Assembly: GCA_958496175.1 (NCBI GenBank)
Contig: OY292275.1
Coordinates: 43,601,701-43,665,700 of the forward strand
DNA length: 64,000 bases
Direction of reading: 5' to 3'
From: Sisyra terminalis
Lineage: Eukaryota > Arthropoda > Insecta > Neuroptera > Sisyridae
Shown: piece after piece, positions 12,901 to 24,500 of the stretch
Position numbering within the stretch: position 1 is the stretch's first letter
How the letters are laid out: each line of letters starts with the position of its first letter
Notes under the pieces: model-generated
Seen by the model: the letters and a program-made list of their open reading frames with translations, nothing else
Told to the model about the DNA's origin: nothing
Database searches by the model: none
Position numbers and translations under genes: made by a program

Positions 12901-14080
12901 TTCAATAAATACGAATAAGTATAATTATACGAATAATTATATTTCAATTTATTTTCCAGCTTTCCATTATTTTCTTGTATCTTTCAAGCTTTCTTTTTTG
13001 TACATGAACCATTAGGGGTTTCATTTCTCTCAAAATATGACCCATCCATCCAATAAGCACATTAGTTTTTAACCTTGACTAATGATTTTTTTCCGTCTTT
13101 GATAATGATGCCTTCTATGTATTTGAATTGAACTATATTCTCTAGGTATACACTTCTCGCATTGATTAGAGAAAAGGCTTTTTTGTTTTAGTATCGTCAC
13201 TAATCCTAGCTTCTGCATTTATAAATCAATCGTATAAGTTTACCCTATGATAATTAAACGTTTCAACATCACCTACATGTGTAATTGCTTTTCTGTTCTC
13301 GCTAGCAGTATCAAATCATCAACATATTTAATAATTTTGAAAATGTCCATATATGTCCAAAGATTTCATTTGTTAGTTATTCCTATTATGATTAAACACA
13401 GTGAACGAAAAACAGACATCAAAGTTGCCTATGTTTACTGTTCTAAATACAAAATTCAATGGTGCCATCTACCTTTATTATTATACCTTTACTTAAGTAC
13501 TATTTTTATTTCTTTGGAAGGTATGAAAGGGAGGAATATCATTGTACAATGTGTCCATATACATGCACAACAGAACGAGCGTACCTTCGACATTTACGTT
13601 TACATTCGCTGGGTGAAGCCCCCCATGGACGTCTTTCTTGTGCGGTTTGCGGTCGAGATCGAGCTGGGGAATCGGCTATGGCCCGACACATGCGAAAACA
13701 TCGCGACGATCGATATTTCTGTTGCGATATTTGCGTATTTCGAACTGTCCAGCTAAAAAAAGTAAGTGAGATAAAAAGATTAAGTTGAAGCTCAAAACTT
13801 CAAATATATTTTGTTTCTTTTTTGGATTACATAGTTAATTCAGCATCGACGAATGCACACGGGTGAAAAGCCACATTTATGTCCACATTGCACCTATCGT
13901 TCAGCCAGACGCGATAATTTGCGATCACATGTTCGACGGGTTCACAAACGGGATAATATTTGGTGCGATACATTTAGTCCTCGAGGAATGCTGTTAGCTC
14001 CATCTTCAACGAAGGTAAAACCACTCAATGAAGAAACTCCAACTGCAACAAATGATGATAAGACCTCAACAAACGAATAA
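9982..14080 (+). CDS. Five-finger C2H2 zinc-finger transcription factor
   Basis: Coding exons are 9982-10485, 10540-10763, 13521-13761 and 13835-14080, giving about 404 residues. A 5' UTR intron (9887-9941, GTAAGT donor) precedes ATG 9982, so the longer upstream frame is not the protein. Residues 1-200 are low-complexity, acidic, and rich in S, T, N and D. Finger 1 (about 204-222) has a C-x4-C pair and is isolated. Fingers 2-5 follow from about residue 251 to 350 as a cluster, the last two joined by a canonical HTGEKP linker. Finger 4 is interrupted by the last intron. A PHGRLSCAVCGRDRAGESA block precedes the second finger pair. The tail is short and polar. It is likely a nuclear DNA-binding regulator. 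Charlatan/REST-like insect factors are possible relatives, but I could not fix orthology. Confidence 0.85.
12178..12435. mobile_element. hAT-like MITE inside zinc-finger gene intron
   Basis: Ends are CAGGGGTGGCC on the left and the complement of CAGAGGTTGTC on the right, with internal GTGGTCCGCGGG, all typical of hAT (Charlie/Tip-type) MITEs. Flanking octamers AATGAAAT and ATTTAAAT match at six of eight. It lies in the 2.76-kb third intron (10764-13520). Confidence 0.6.
12465..12898 (+). mobile_element. Possible Helitron/Helentron-like relic
   Basis: Starts near ATCTACATATATAAAATTG and ends with ACAACGTCTGCCGGGTTC then AGCTAGT. These two sequences resemble the paired terminal motifs of a very widespread non-coding insect repeat class that I associate with Helitron-like elements. 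No Rep/helicase coding is present. The assignment is from memory of motifs and is tentative. Confidence 0.35.
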
Positions 14081-14298
14081 GCAAAAACCTACCATTCCAA
14101 AAGTCAAACAAAGAAAATAGGCCAAAAATAATCAACCACTTTCAATTTCCACTAATTCTCTTCTAAATATTTGACCGACTGACACAATATATACCTTAAT
14201 ATAAATAATTAATTACAAATAATATAGATAGGAAGAAAATGCAACATAATTATTTTTTATACTCACATAAACTGCAGATTTTACATCATAATTTTATC

Positions 14299-14304
14299 AA
14301 TAAA
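14299..14304 (+). terminator. Poly(A) signal of the zinc-finger gene
   Basis: AATAAA 219 bases after the stop codon at 14080. A further AATAAA occurs near 14457. Confidence 0.5.
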
Positions 14305-17300
14305 ATAATTCGCATGAATACATTTTTATTTAAGGGGAACCATTGGAAATTGAAAGAGAAAAAAAAAACGTTGACCCTCTAGCCAAAGAAAGCGAAATAT
14401 AAAAGTTCATAAGAAGAGCTTTTGTATTTATTTTTAAATAATTTAAAATAGTAAAAAAATAAATTGTGAGAAAATTTATATAATATATGATAAATATATA
14501 TTTGATTATTGTACGTTTTTCGTAATTTTATATAAGTATATAAAATTATTTTAGAAAATTCATCTTAGACAATTTTAAAGAAAAAAAATCTAATGATAAA
14601 TTGGAACGAATGTATTTTTTGGAGAAATTTATAAAAAAAATGTAATATGTAGGTAATAACCAAGAATGGTGGACTGAAATGTTAATGTTTAGGAATTTTA
14701 AAGTAAAGCAAAAAATCAAAGAAAAATCGGACTGAATTGATTTTGTTCAAGTTACTTAGGTGGAAAGATGAAAATTGGGTTGAAATATTTTTTTACAAAT
14801 TATAGTTGACCATGGAAGCTATTAAATAATTTTATTTGATGATATCTTATTGATGCAACCCTAGTGAGGTTTTTTGTATACATATATTGAGGGAATGAAT
14901 TTACGATTTACCAAAAGTTAACCATAAACATAATTATTTAACTAATATTCAAAATATATTCTTTGAATTATTGATTCAAACATCTATTTCTATTGTAAAG
15001 CACAAAGCGGTCCTCTTCAATGGGCACCAAAAAGTATTGGATCTCTCTATACCTGCAATGTATTGATTCACGTTGAATTCAGGATTTTATTGAATGTTCG
15101 TATTAGCAAGTGTAGAAAGATCTAATATAATAAGTTATCATGAAAAATTATTTCATTATACTTTTTTATACTAATATACATTATACTAATTATTGGAGTA
15201 ATGAATTTGAACACTAAACACTACTTTTATTCCCTCTTGGTGTATACAATATTGCACTTATGCTACTATCCTACAGTAAGCTATCATATTGCATACAATT
15301 TGTATTGTAGTATTTGTTTAAAATAAAACTATAACTATTTAAAGGGACGACAAAGACTTAATAACTAAAGAGATGGAAAATGGGGTTGAGTTAATGAAGA
15401 AAATTTGTATTGTGAATTATTATGGAGAATGGGGATTTTTTCCATTTTTGTATAAGAGGATGATTGATAAAAAAGCTGAAAATCTATCTTTTGATTAATT
15501 CAAGTAAGAGAAAAATCGTATTTGATTTTAATATATAGAATGTAGATATTTAATATTGGCCTAAAGTTAGACTTAAGCATAATACTCCATTATTAAGTCC
15601 AAAGGTTGGAAAACTACCATTAAACGATCGAAAATGAAACAAAATATAAATATTTATTAATTTATTATTTATTAAAATATTTCCATAAATACCAACTTTT
15701 TTCTATATATTAAAGAAAACGGAAATATTCTCTTAAGTAATGAAATAGGTAGTTGTTATAAAGCTTTCATTGTACTTAAACAAGTAGATTCTAAAATTCT
15801 CAAGTTCTTATTGATCCAATAATTGCCTAATGGCTCCTCTTCATATTGGCCAATATATGTACTGCCTAATTATTATGTGGTTCAAATTTTGGCCCAGAAA
15901 TTTGTGAAATTCTATATACTCTAATCGTTAATTCATCAACCCTCTGTAAAATGTTTTAAATACGTGCTGCATTGAAAAACTCGGATCTGCTACCAACGTG
16001 TGGGCCAACACACCAAGATGACCACAAACTCTCTTTTTTTAATTATTATTTACCGTCGCTTCATAACTACTAAGGTCTTCAGCGACTCTAGGGTTAATAA
16101 AAATCCATAATCGAAAAATATCGAAAATTTGCTTGATACGAGGATCGAAACCAAAACCTACCAGTTTTGGAATGGTCACTTAGATCACTCGGCCACTAGT
16201 AGGCCTCACAAAGTCTTCTTCTACGTTATGGTCATACTAACTGGTCACAATCATTGGTTAATGTGTTGGCACATATATTGGTTAATGTGAAAAAAAGCTA
16301 TTATTCTGAAGAACTTTGACTTTGAAGCCTTCTCCTTTTGATAGTAGTCTCAAATCACAATTAAGATTCCAACCACTGGGCAACGTTGGCCCTTCATTGA
16401 AAAATATGGTAATGAGTGGTAACCAAAAAAAAATAATACTAGAGAAGCTTAATTTTTTCAACTTCAGTTTAATTTTTTGTTTAGGTAATCAAAACACTTT
16501 TAAAATGTTCATTTATTACACATTAAAATGTATGATATTGCAATTTAACTAAAATTAAGGCAGAATTTCAAAGATATAAATTACGGTGCCAAAAATAAGT
16601 ACTAACGTCATTCCAGGCGACAAATTTCACAATAGAAATTACACTAAGAAAACGCATTAGCCAATATATCATGTAATTTCATCAATTTATTTTTATAAAC
16701 TCATCATTTGTGTTGCACTCTTTTCCACCCTTCCAACTTCCCATAAATTTACATAAGAAATAAATCAAATTTTCATGAGCCTCTGTACAAACATTATAGG
16801 TCATTGATTTAATTTTCAGTTTAATTACAATAATAAAGTTGTGTTAAAAATGATGAGGCGATTACATTCTGGCGCTATGCCAAAAAATTCCGAAAACTTT
16901 TGGAATATGTGAGACACAATATATTTATACGAAATACGAGAGATATTTATATATTTCGTTGATTTGATATGTGAGCAAAGTTCAAATATGTGGAAAAGAG
17001 CCGAAATTAGCCAAATTATATTAGTCGAAAAATATTTCTTCCCAATTTAATTCGAAACGAAATGTTTATTGAATCAATAACGGAAATGTGAAGTAAAGTA
17101 TATAATTAGAAATTTAAAAATATACTACTATAGTTCATATACATTTTTTTGAATAGTTTGAACTCAATTTAAATGAGGAACAAATGCCAAAAAATGATGA
17201 TTTTAGCAAAAAATATTAATCGTAAATAAATCTTTTATCGTTTTATTATGTTTCAATCTATGTATAAAACGTAATATTAAAAATTATATGTAAAATTAGA

Positions 17301-20300
17301 AGCATGATTAAGAAAACGCTGATATGGTAATGAATGAGACGATTGCCAAAAACGCCCAAAAAGCACCCATTGAAAATATACATTTACGTGCTAAAACAAA
17401 TTGGCCTACCGTCAATCAATATAATTTCCAATAAAGAATACCTCAAACATGTACGTTTACTAACAATAAAATGATAATTTTAAGTTCAACAATAGCTCAA
17501 CTTCCTCTTCAGTTCCAAATTTAAAATTTGTGTTCATAAAAGACTGAAAACTGAAGAGTTGCCAAAAAATTTTCAAATGGACTGAAAGGATTTTAGATTT
17601 GTAAGGATTCGAAAAAGAATATTAAGAAACATTTTAAGATAGATAAAAATAAATAAATGGTGCTAAGAAAAAGGCTTGAATTGATCAATGAAAATCCGTT
17701 GCTTTGTTCGTTTTTTTTTAAATATTTAATATAGGAAATTTAAAAAACAAACTTTGACCGTGAGCATATAATATAAAAATTATAGCAATTTAGACATTTA
17801 CTTACTTAAGTAGTTATTAACAATACGATTAAGAATACTATAATCTTAATTTAAAATTATAGATATAGAATACTAAAATATTCAAAATATTTCGTGTGAT
17901 AAAACTAGCTAAATAAAATATAAACGATTAAATGTGACTTGAATATATTAATTAAATATATTTACTATTAAAACGAGCATATTTTAAAACCCTTATAAAG
18001 GGAATTCCTCGTTTTCTTAAATGTTACCCACATATTTATATGGTTTTTCAAAGGCAATAGAAATATCAAACTTTTTATATATTTTTTGTAAAAAGTATTA
18101 AGAAAATGAAAAAATATTTTTTGTTGATTGTTAAATTTCTTTTTATATTGTTACTTATTTGTAAATCATTCATTTTATTGAAACTTCAATGTTAAAATGA
18201 ACAGCATAAATGTTATAATTGTATGCATAAGTAAACAAAATATTGAATGTTGTTAATTATATTATGAAAAATCAATAAATATCTATTAAGAAAGGAAAAA
18301 ATTAGTGACACTTATTAATATAACCAACAATAAGGACTAATTGTCACAAACCTACAATGTCTTAATTCTCATAGGAAATCGTATATGATAATTCATTTTT
18401 ATATGAACGATGTAAGTATTATACAATTATTACTGGGTCATGGATGAACCCTATCGAATAGTAAAACCAATGAAATTATTGGATTTTTGGATTGAATTAT
18501 TGGATGACAAAATTTTTGGATTGAAGCTATTGGAGACCAATCCTAAACAACATGAAAGTTTAAGTGCATGAAGATTAAAATGCATGACACTGTTTTGAAT
18601 TTACTTTATTCGATTATGTAAGTAGTTATTTTTAAAGCTTAAAAATAATTCAAATGGAGAATTAAGTGTACAGTAATAAGTTGCATTATTATCAGCACGA
18701 TTTTTTCATTTATCGTTATGAATAATTTTCTATGGATAAGTTCAACTTTTGCATAAAGTAATGGCTTTATGTAAAATCCTTGAATAAACTTACTTTAGAT
18801 CATAAATTTGGGACCTTAGTTAAAATTTCTGTGTAAAAATGATAAGCATTTTAATTTGAATGAAACATAAACTAACAAAACTAGCATGAATTTGGAAATT
18901 CCGAAACACTTAATTCTCAAATATATTCCCTTAGATCAAACAAAACAATCTTTATAAGGTAAAACAATTGAAAAACTTTAAAACTTAATTGTTGTTAGAA
19001 AAAAAAAATCTTTTATTTGAACAAAGAACATCATAACTTTATAAGTAATGTACCTATTTGATAAAAAGGCTAATCGGAACGAAATATTAACTTTTCCCAA
19101 GATCAATATACAGGAGTTACGAATCTCAAATATGTCGAAAGATTAATTTAATCTAGGTATATATGGGTTCTTACATTCATATTTCCTATAGCCATTACAG
19201 TTATATAGGTGGTTCTCATAAAATTCCGAAATTAGGTAGAAAAAAATTATAAAAAATATTTTTAAAATTTGTTGTTTTGTCAATTTTGTAGCATTTGTGT
19301 AACTAGATTTTGCCAATATAGTGGAACCCAGAATAAACTTATTTTAGACGAATTATAAAGATAATTTATAATTTTGAAAGAGAGGAAACAGTTTTTATAG
19401 GCCATATCGTTGTTGAATAGTGTTTGTTATTGTTTGATAAAGAGCAAAAAGTTTGGACCCTAACAGTATCATTGTTACGTAAATATAATACTCCTCTATA
19501 AAGTGTTATTTGTTGTCTTGCCTCGTCAAAATGAACTACTTGTATATCTCCATTGTACTTACAGCAATAATAAATAATATGAATGTATATATAATAACTG
19601 TTAATAAAGGTGTGAGGGGATGTTTTTTTTATGCGACATATGTTAAAAATATATTTGAAAATGTCTTCTTTACTTTTCATTCCAAACCCAAAAGATTGTT
19701 GAAAATCTATTGTGTTTCTTAATCGATTATTCAAATTTGTAAAAAAAAAATTGAAAAATTTTTGTATTAAAAGTTCGAAAATGGGCCAATCTTAAGCTTG
19801 GGACATATTGAAGGAATGATTTTCAGAGAACTATTTATTTATTATTCTATAAAAATAATCGTATGGTTCAAAAGTTATGACCAATACTATTAGCCTAAGT
19901 AACGTTCTTTACAAAGGAAAAAAAATACCATCATAGATCTTTACAAAAACTAAATGGGTAAGAATTTTGATATTTTATGAGAATTACTCATATATCATGA
20001 ACTTTATTCAGAGAAATAAAAATAGCTTTATTCAAAAATTGAAATTACCTTATAACCTTATAACACATATGTAAAAATATCATTTTTTCTTGACTTCTTT
20101 AACTGTAACTTCTTTTTTGATGTAAAACTAATCGTATTTTTTATGAAACGTTTTCCTAAAACATTATTAAAAACTTTCCTTATAAAAATATTAATAAGAA
20201 AATTGTAAACATTGAATATTAAATAAAAGGAACCTACATTAGCTTGAACTTATTGAAAAAAATAAAATCAATAATTTATGTCTTAAAAAACCCTAATAAT

Positions 20301-21560
20301 CGCGGTAGAAGTTCGCGATTTTTGCTACGATTCTTCATAAATTCAATTGTTGTAATTAAAGGCAACTATGGGTACCCTTAATACGCAGCAATTATTTTAA
20401 CTTCATGATAAAAGTTTTATTGCTTCTTAAATTTTCAAAACTTTGGTTTCCTTTCAATAATATATTTGACCAACTATTACACGAATAAGTCTTGTAAAAA
20501 AAGTTTTCAAAAGTTATTAAAAGTTATTCAAGAAATTTGACACTTCCAAGCTAACGCCCTCTAACTCCATCGTAAAGAAATAACACCATAAATGGTTTGT
20601 CAGCATAATTTGACATAAATTAAATGACTTAGAAATTTTTGGTTATGTTTAAAATCAACAAAAATATAGAACTCAGTTATAAATAATGCAAAATCATTCA
20701 GATACTTTAAAGACTTTGCCGCAGATTTCATCATTACATTAGAGTGTGGTGTCATTATGAATGAAAGTCATTAGAAATAAAGTCATAATCATTCCTCAAC
20801 AGTGCAAATAAAGCAAATTTTCCATTGTTCAATTAGATTCTGTTGTCACTGAATAAGGTAAGCATAAATTTTTGGAAAATTTTGAAAGAATTTTCCTTTA
20901 GTTAATTTTTGAGTGGGAGACACATTTATCTTGCGTATATATTATAATATATTTACAAATTTTCTGGCGTAAATATTTTCGTAAGTCCAGTCGAGAGAAA
21001 ACAAATAAAAATATCATCACAGAATCTTATTCACGTAAAGAATTGAAAAAAAAATCTTTGACGCCTCCTTATGTAAAACGTAAGTCATTCGATGCGACAA
21101 ACGTTGAACTTTTCAATTTTTCAGTGTTTTACTTATACTTACATGTTCGTTTCTTTTGGTCGCGAATCTTAAATATTAGTTGGCGTTTATAATAATCACA
21201 TTGAATGCATTTCTTCGCGGGCTTATATTAGGCTATTTTGGGACGCAGGTGATACTGTATTGTGGCTGTGTTGGTCCGAGAGCGAATTTTCCTTCCTAAA
21301 CATCACAAATCTTCGCTTAATATTTTATATGTCGTTTGCGTTTTCTGCGGCCAAACGGTCAACACACATACTCAATTCAAACGCGCGCTTTTCCACACGA
21401 AATTCACGACGCGTTTTCTTCGAGCTTTTCCCACGAAACAACATTATGTAAATGCGCGAAAAATCATCTCCAATTTTGCGTCTCTCAAATCTCGATTATT
21501 GTTAGTAACTCATATCAATAATATATAAACGATATTGTTCTAGTTCTGTGCTCAATTTTC
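14305..21560. other. Gene-poor AT-rich intergenic stretch
   Basis: No coding exon could be supported. The longest open frames (16316-16552, and 19366-19734 on the minus strand) have no recognisable family, and the second is rich in I, Y and N. One SINE copy lies at 16032-16206. About 21060-21560 is richer in CpG (several GCG and CGCG runs) and probably contains the promoter and 5' UTR of the DESI1 gene. Confidence 0.55.
16032..16206 (-). mobile_element. tRNA-derived SINE, copy 1
   Basis: On the minus strand it reads from a head GCCTACTAGTGGCCGAGTG through an AAAACTGGTAGG block and a CGATCCTCG block to a TCGATATTTTTCG block, ending in an A/T-rich tail. It matches the copies at 26.2, 34.2, 37.1 and 47.8 kb. 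The head has pol III A-box character (TGGCCGAGTG). The B box is degraded to GGTTTCGATCC. Confidence 0.75.
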
Positions 21561-21581
21561 GTGTAAAAAAACTACAACAAG
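21061..21581 (+). promoter_or_regulatory. CpG-enriched 5' region of the DESI1 gene
   Basis: Against an AT-rich background this half-kilobase carries many CpG steps (for example CGCGAATC, CGCGGGC, ACGCGCGC) and leads directly to ATG 21582. Three overlapping short frames here (21260-21528) arise from the same composition and are not supported as proteins. The transcription start was not located. Confidence 0.4.
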
Positions 21582-24500
21582 ATGAGTTCTCCAGGATCTG
21601 AAGAAACACAAAGTTTTCCAGTCGAACTATTCATTTATGATATTTCCCGAGGAGTTGCTGCAATGATGTCTCAAATGTTTATTGGTAAGATTTAGAAAAT
21701 TCAGAATTTATCAACTACAAACATTTGAAATAAGTACCAACAATAAAACATTAGTACCTATTAATATTACAATATAAATGACATTATCTTTTGACAACAC
21801 TACTAGTGGGTTTGCTTTGTATAATTTACTTTTGTTACTTAAGTATTGTTGTTGACAATGAAACAAAAAATAGAAGTGAAAAGAGTATTGAAACAAGCAA
21901 TTTACTTATTTTGCTGAGGTCTTAGAGAAATACATATTTAAAAATTCGAACTCGTTAAAGTGTATGACAGAATGAGAAAATGCTTTTTATAAGATAGTAT
22001 ATTTAATCCCAAATGTAAACCTAAAACTACCGTAAATTTGTGTTGAATACTAAACATTACTTACTTTGGGAAAAATTCCAAAAAAAATCGTTAATTATGG
22101 TAAAATTTCAGATCCCTGGTGATAACAGATTAATACAAATTCTCAGAGGACTAGGAACAAAATAAGCAGTTTTACTCGCGCGTAAAAATCAAGTTTTAAC
22201 TGCTTATTTTGATCCTAGTCCACTGAGAATTTGTATTAATCTATTCAAATCGTTAATTTCGATTAAATTTACTATAGTTCTATAACTACTACAATAATAA
22301 CTGTGAATAGCAGAAAACTTTTCCTTTATAATGACATCTTATTTATTTATATTGGTTTCGTATAAGACCGTTAGTGAATTTTCAAAAATGTTTTTAAAAA
22401 TTATATGTAGGTAGTATAACGAAAATAGTATAGTAGGAATACTTGAAAAAGTTAACTTCTAGCATACTTTGGTTTAGTCTTGAACTTGTACTCAAAGTTC
22501 CATATTAAACTTAAAATCATCTCAAACCAGTTTAACAACATAAACACATAACGTTGCACTTCATCATAAAGCATAAATATGGAAAATATTTAAATCAGTG
22601 GTTCTTAACCTAAGTTCAATCGAACCTCAAAGGTTCGGTGAGTCAGTCTCGCGGGTTCGTCATGTCCTTAAAGGTTTTGTTCATTTTGTGCATCTATGTA
22701 TAAATATATAATTGTTTTTGAAAAAATCTTATTTTCTTTTTCCAATTAAAGAGGGCTCGGTGAATGCACGTAAGAAACTGCTGGGGGTCAGTACCTTCAA
22801 CAAGGTTAAGAACCACTTATTTAAATGCACTTTGAAATTTATGAACTATAATGAACTATAAAATTAATAATTATTAATTTGCTAGTCTAAAATTAATAGC
22901 TTACACTTATGAATGATTAATTTTACTTAAACTTGATTTTCTTAAGAGTTGAAATTTTTGTTAACCCGAAGAAATCTCATTAAAAATATATATTTCATAA
23001 ATTATTTGTACTTTTGTTAAAAGAAAGTTTCTTTTAAATGATAGATCTCATAATAGTATGAGAATTTTTAGCGAATGAAAACCTTACGAGATGCTATTAT
23101 CGAAGGGAGTCTGAAACCGGTTTACATTTATACTTCATTGTCCACTTTCATGTGATAGTATCACAGGTATTAGTAGTATCACTTGTTCATTGGAATGTAC
23201 ACACATACGTATATGTGTGTAAAATCAGTTGACGATACTGCCTGGTAATTTTGTATCGAACAAGAATATATATTTGTAAAACTGGTCCTAGGCACCATTA
23301 TGTAATCGTAATTCGAATTTGTATTTTCATTTATAGATGAGAAAATATACTGTTTGCTAAGTATATTTTAATATGATTACTGATAACATGAAATTGCTTA
23401 GTTGTTCTAAGAAGATACTACGGAAAAAGTTTGGAAACAGATTCAGCGTGTTGATTGTAACTATTAGAAAAATGTTTCTTACATGATATTGTTACGACTT
23501 TTTTACTTAGATAAACTTTTATTATCTGTGCTATGATTTGTATATATTATATATTTCTTATGGTTTTATGGACAGGTGTAATGCACCTCTCTATATAAAT
23601 ACCACTAGAAGTAAAGCATAAATACAAAAATAATGTTCTATCTTAAATCAAACATACAATGATACAATTTGATAATGAATCAAGTGAGCCAAACCACTCC
23701 TAGTGAAGGGTTCCGTATTAAAAAATAACATTTGGAGACTAAAAGAATGCTTTTACACCTGAATGTATTTTAAGAGTAACTTTAAATAGCTCTTATTTCA
23801 TAGTTTTTTTCCAAAACACTGTACAAAAAAAAAATGTTTTTACTTCAACTCAAAAATACTATTTATAGCATCCATACTATTTTATAGCAGTTCATAGAAA
23901 ACCCCTCCTTTCCAAATCCTCCTATTTATATAAGAGAAATTGTTTTCAAATGAAATAATAATGACAGGCAATTTTAAGAATTCCGTTTTTGTCAATATAC
24001 GGAAGGAGTCTCTCAAAACTTACATCTTCTGTAAAATTAGAGAAGCACCTCAAATGGATAATTATTGCATTCACTTGGCTTTTATTCCCATAAAAGCTTC
24101 ATACAACTACGCTAAACAAATTTCACGCTCGTCAAGTACTCCTCCTTTCCACTGACGATATTTAAACTACTAAAATAGTTCATCACACTATCACAACTAT
24201 TTTTTTTTTTGATTTTCTGTTTCTATTTATTTTATATACTTGAGCAAAATTGTAGGGTACTTTAATAAGTTCAAGTGATTCAAACTGGAAGTTTACATTA
24301 ATCTAAAAAAATCGATTCCGTTCTTAAAATTGTATTTAAAAATACCACTCATTGTAGACGTTTTGAATGAAAAGTCTTGACCTCATATCTATTCCTACTA
24401 ATCTAATTCTTTTTTTAAATTTGGTCCTCAAAACGCGCAATACTAAGGACAAAGAGATTTATTTTTACACTGAATTATTGATGGAAAGTATTCAAGGTAA

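Noticed and set aside
19366..19734. 122-codon minus-strand open frame
   Set aside because: Composition is AT-driven (I, Y, N, K rich), no family similarity, no splice context and no neighbours.
21260..21528. Three overlapping frames upstream of DESI1
   Set aside because: They overlap in different frames in the CpG-enriched 5' region, none resembles a known protein, and they end before the true DESI1 start.
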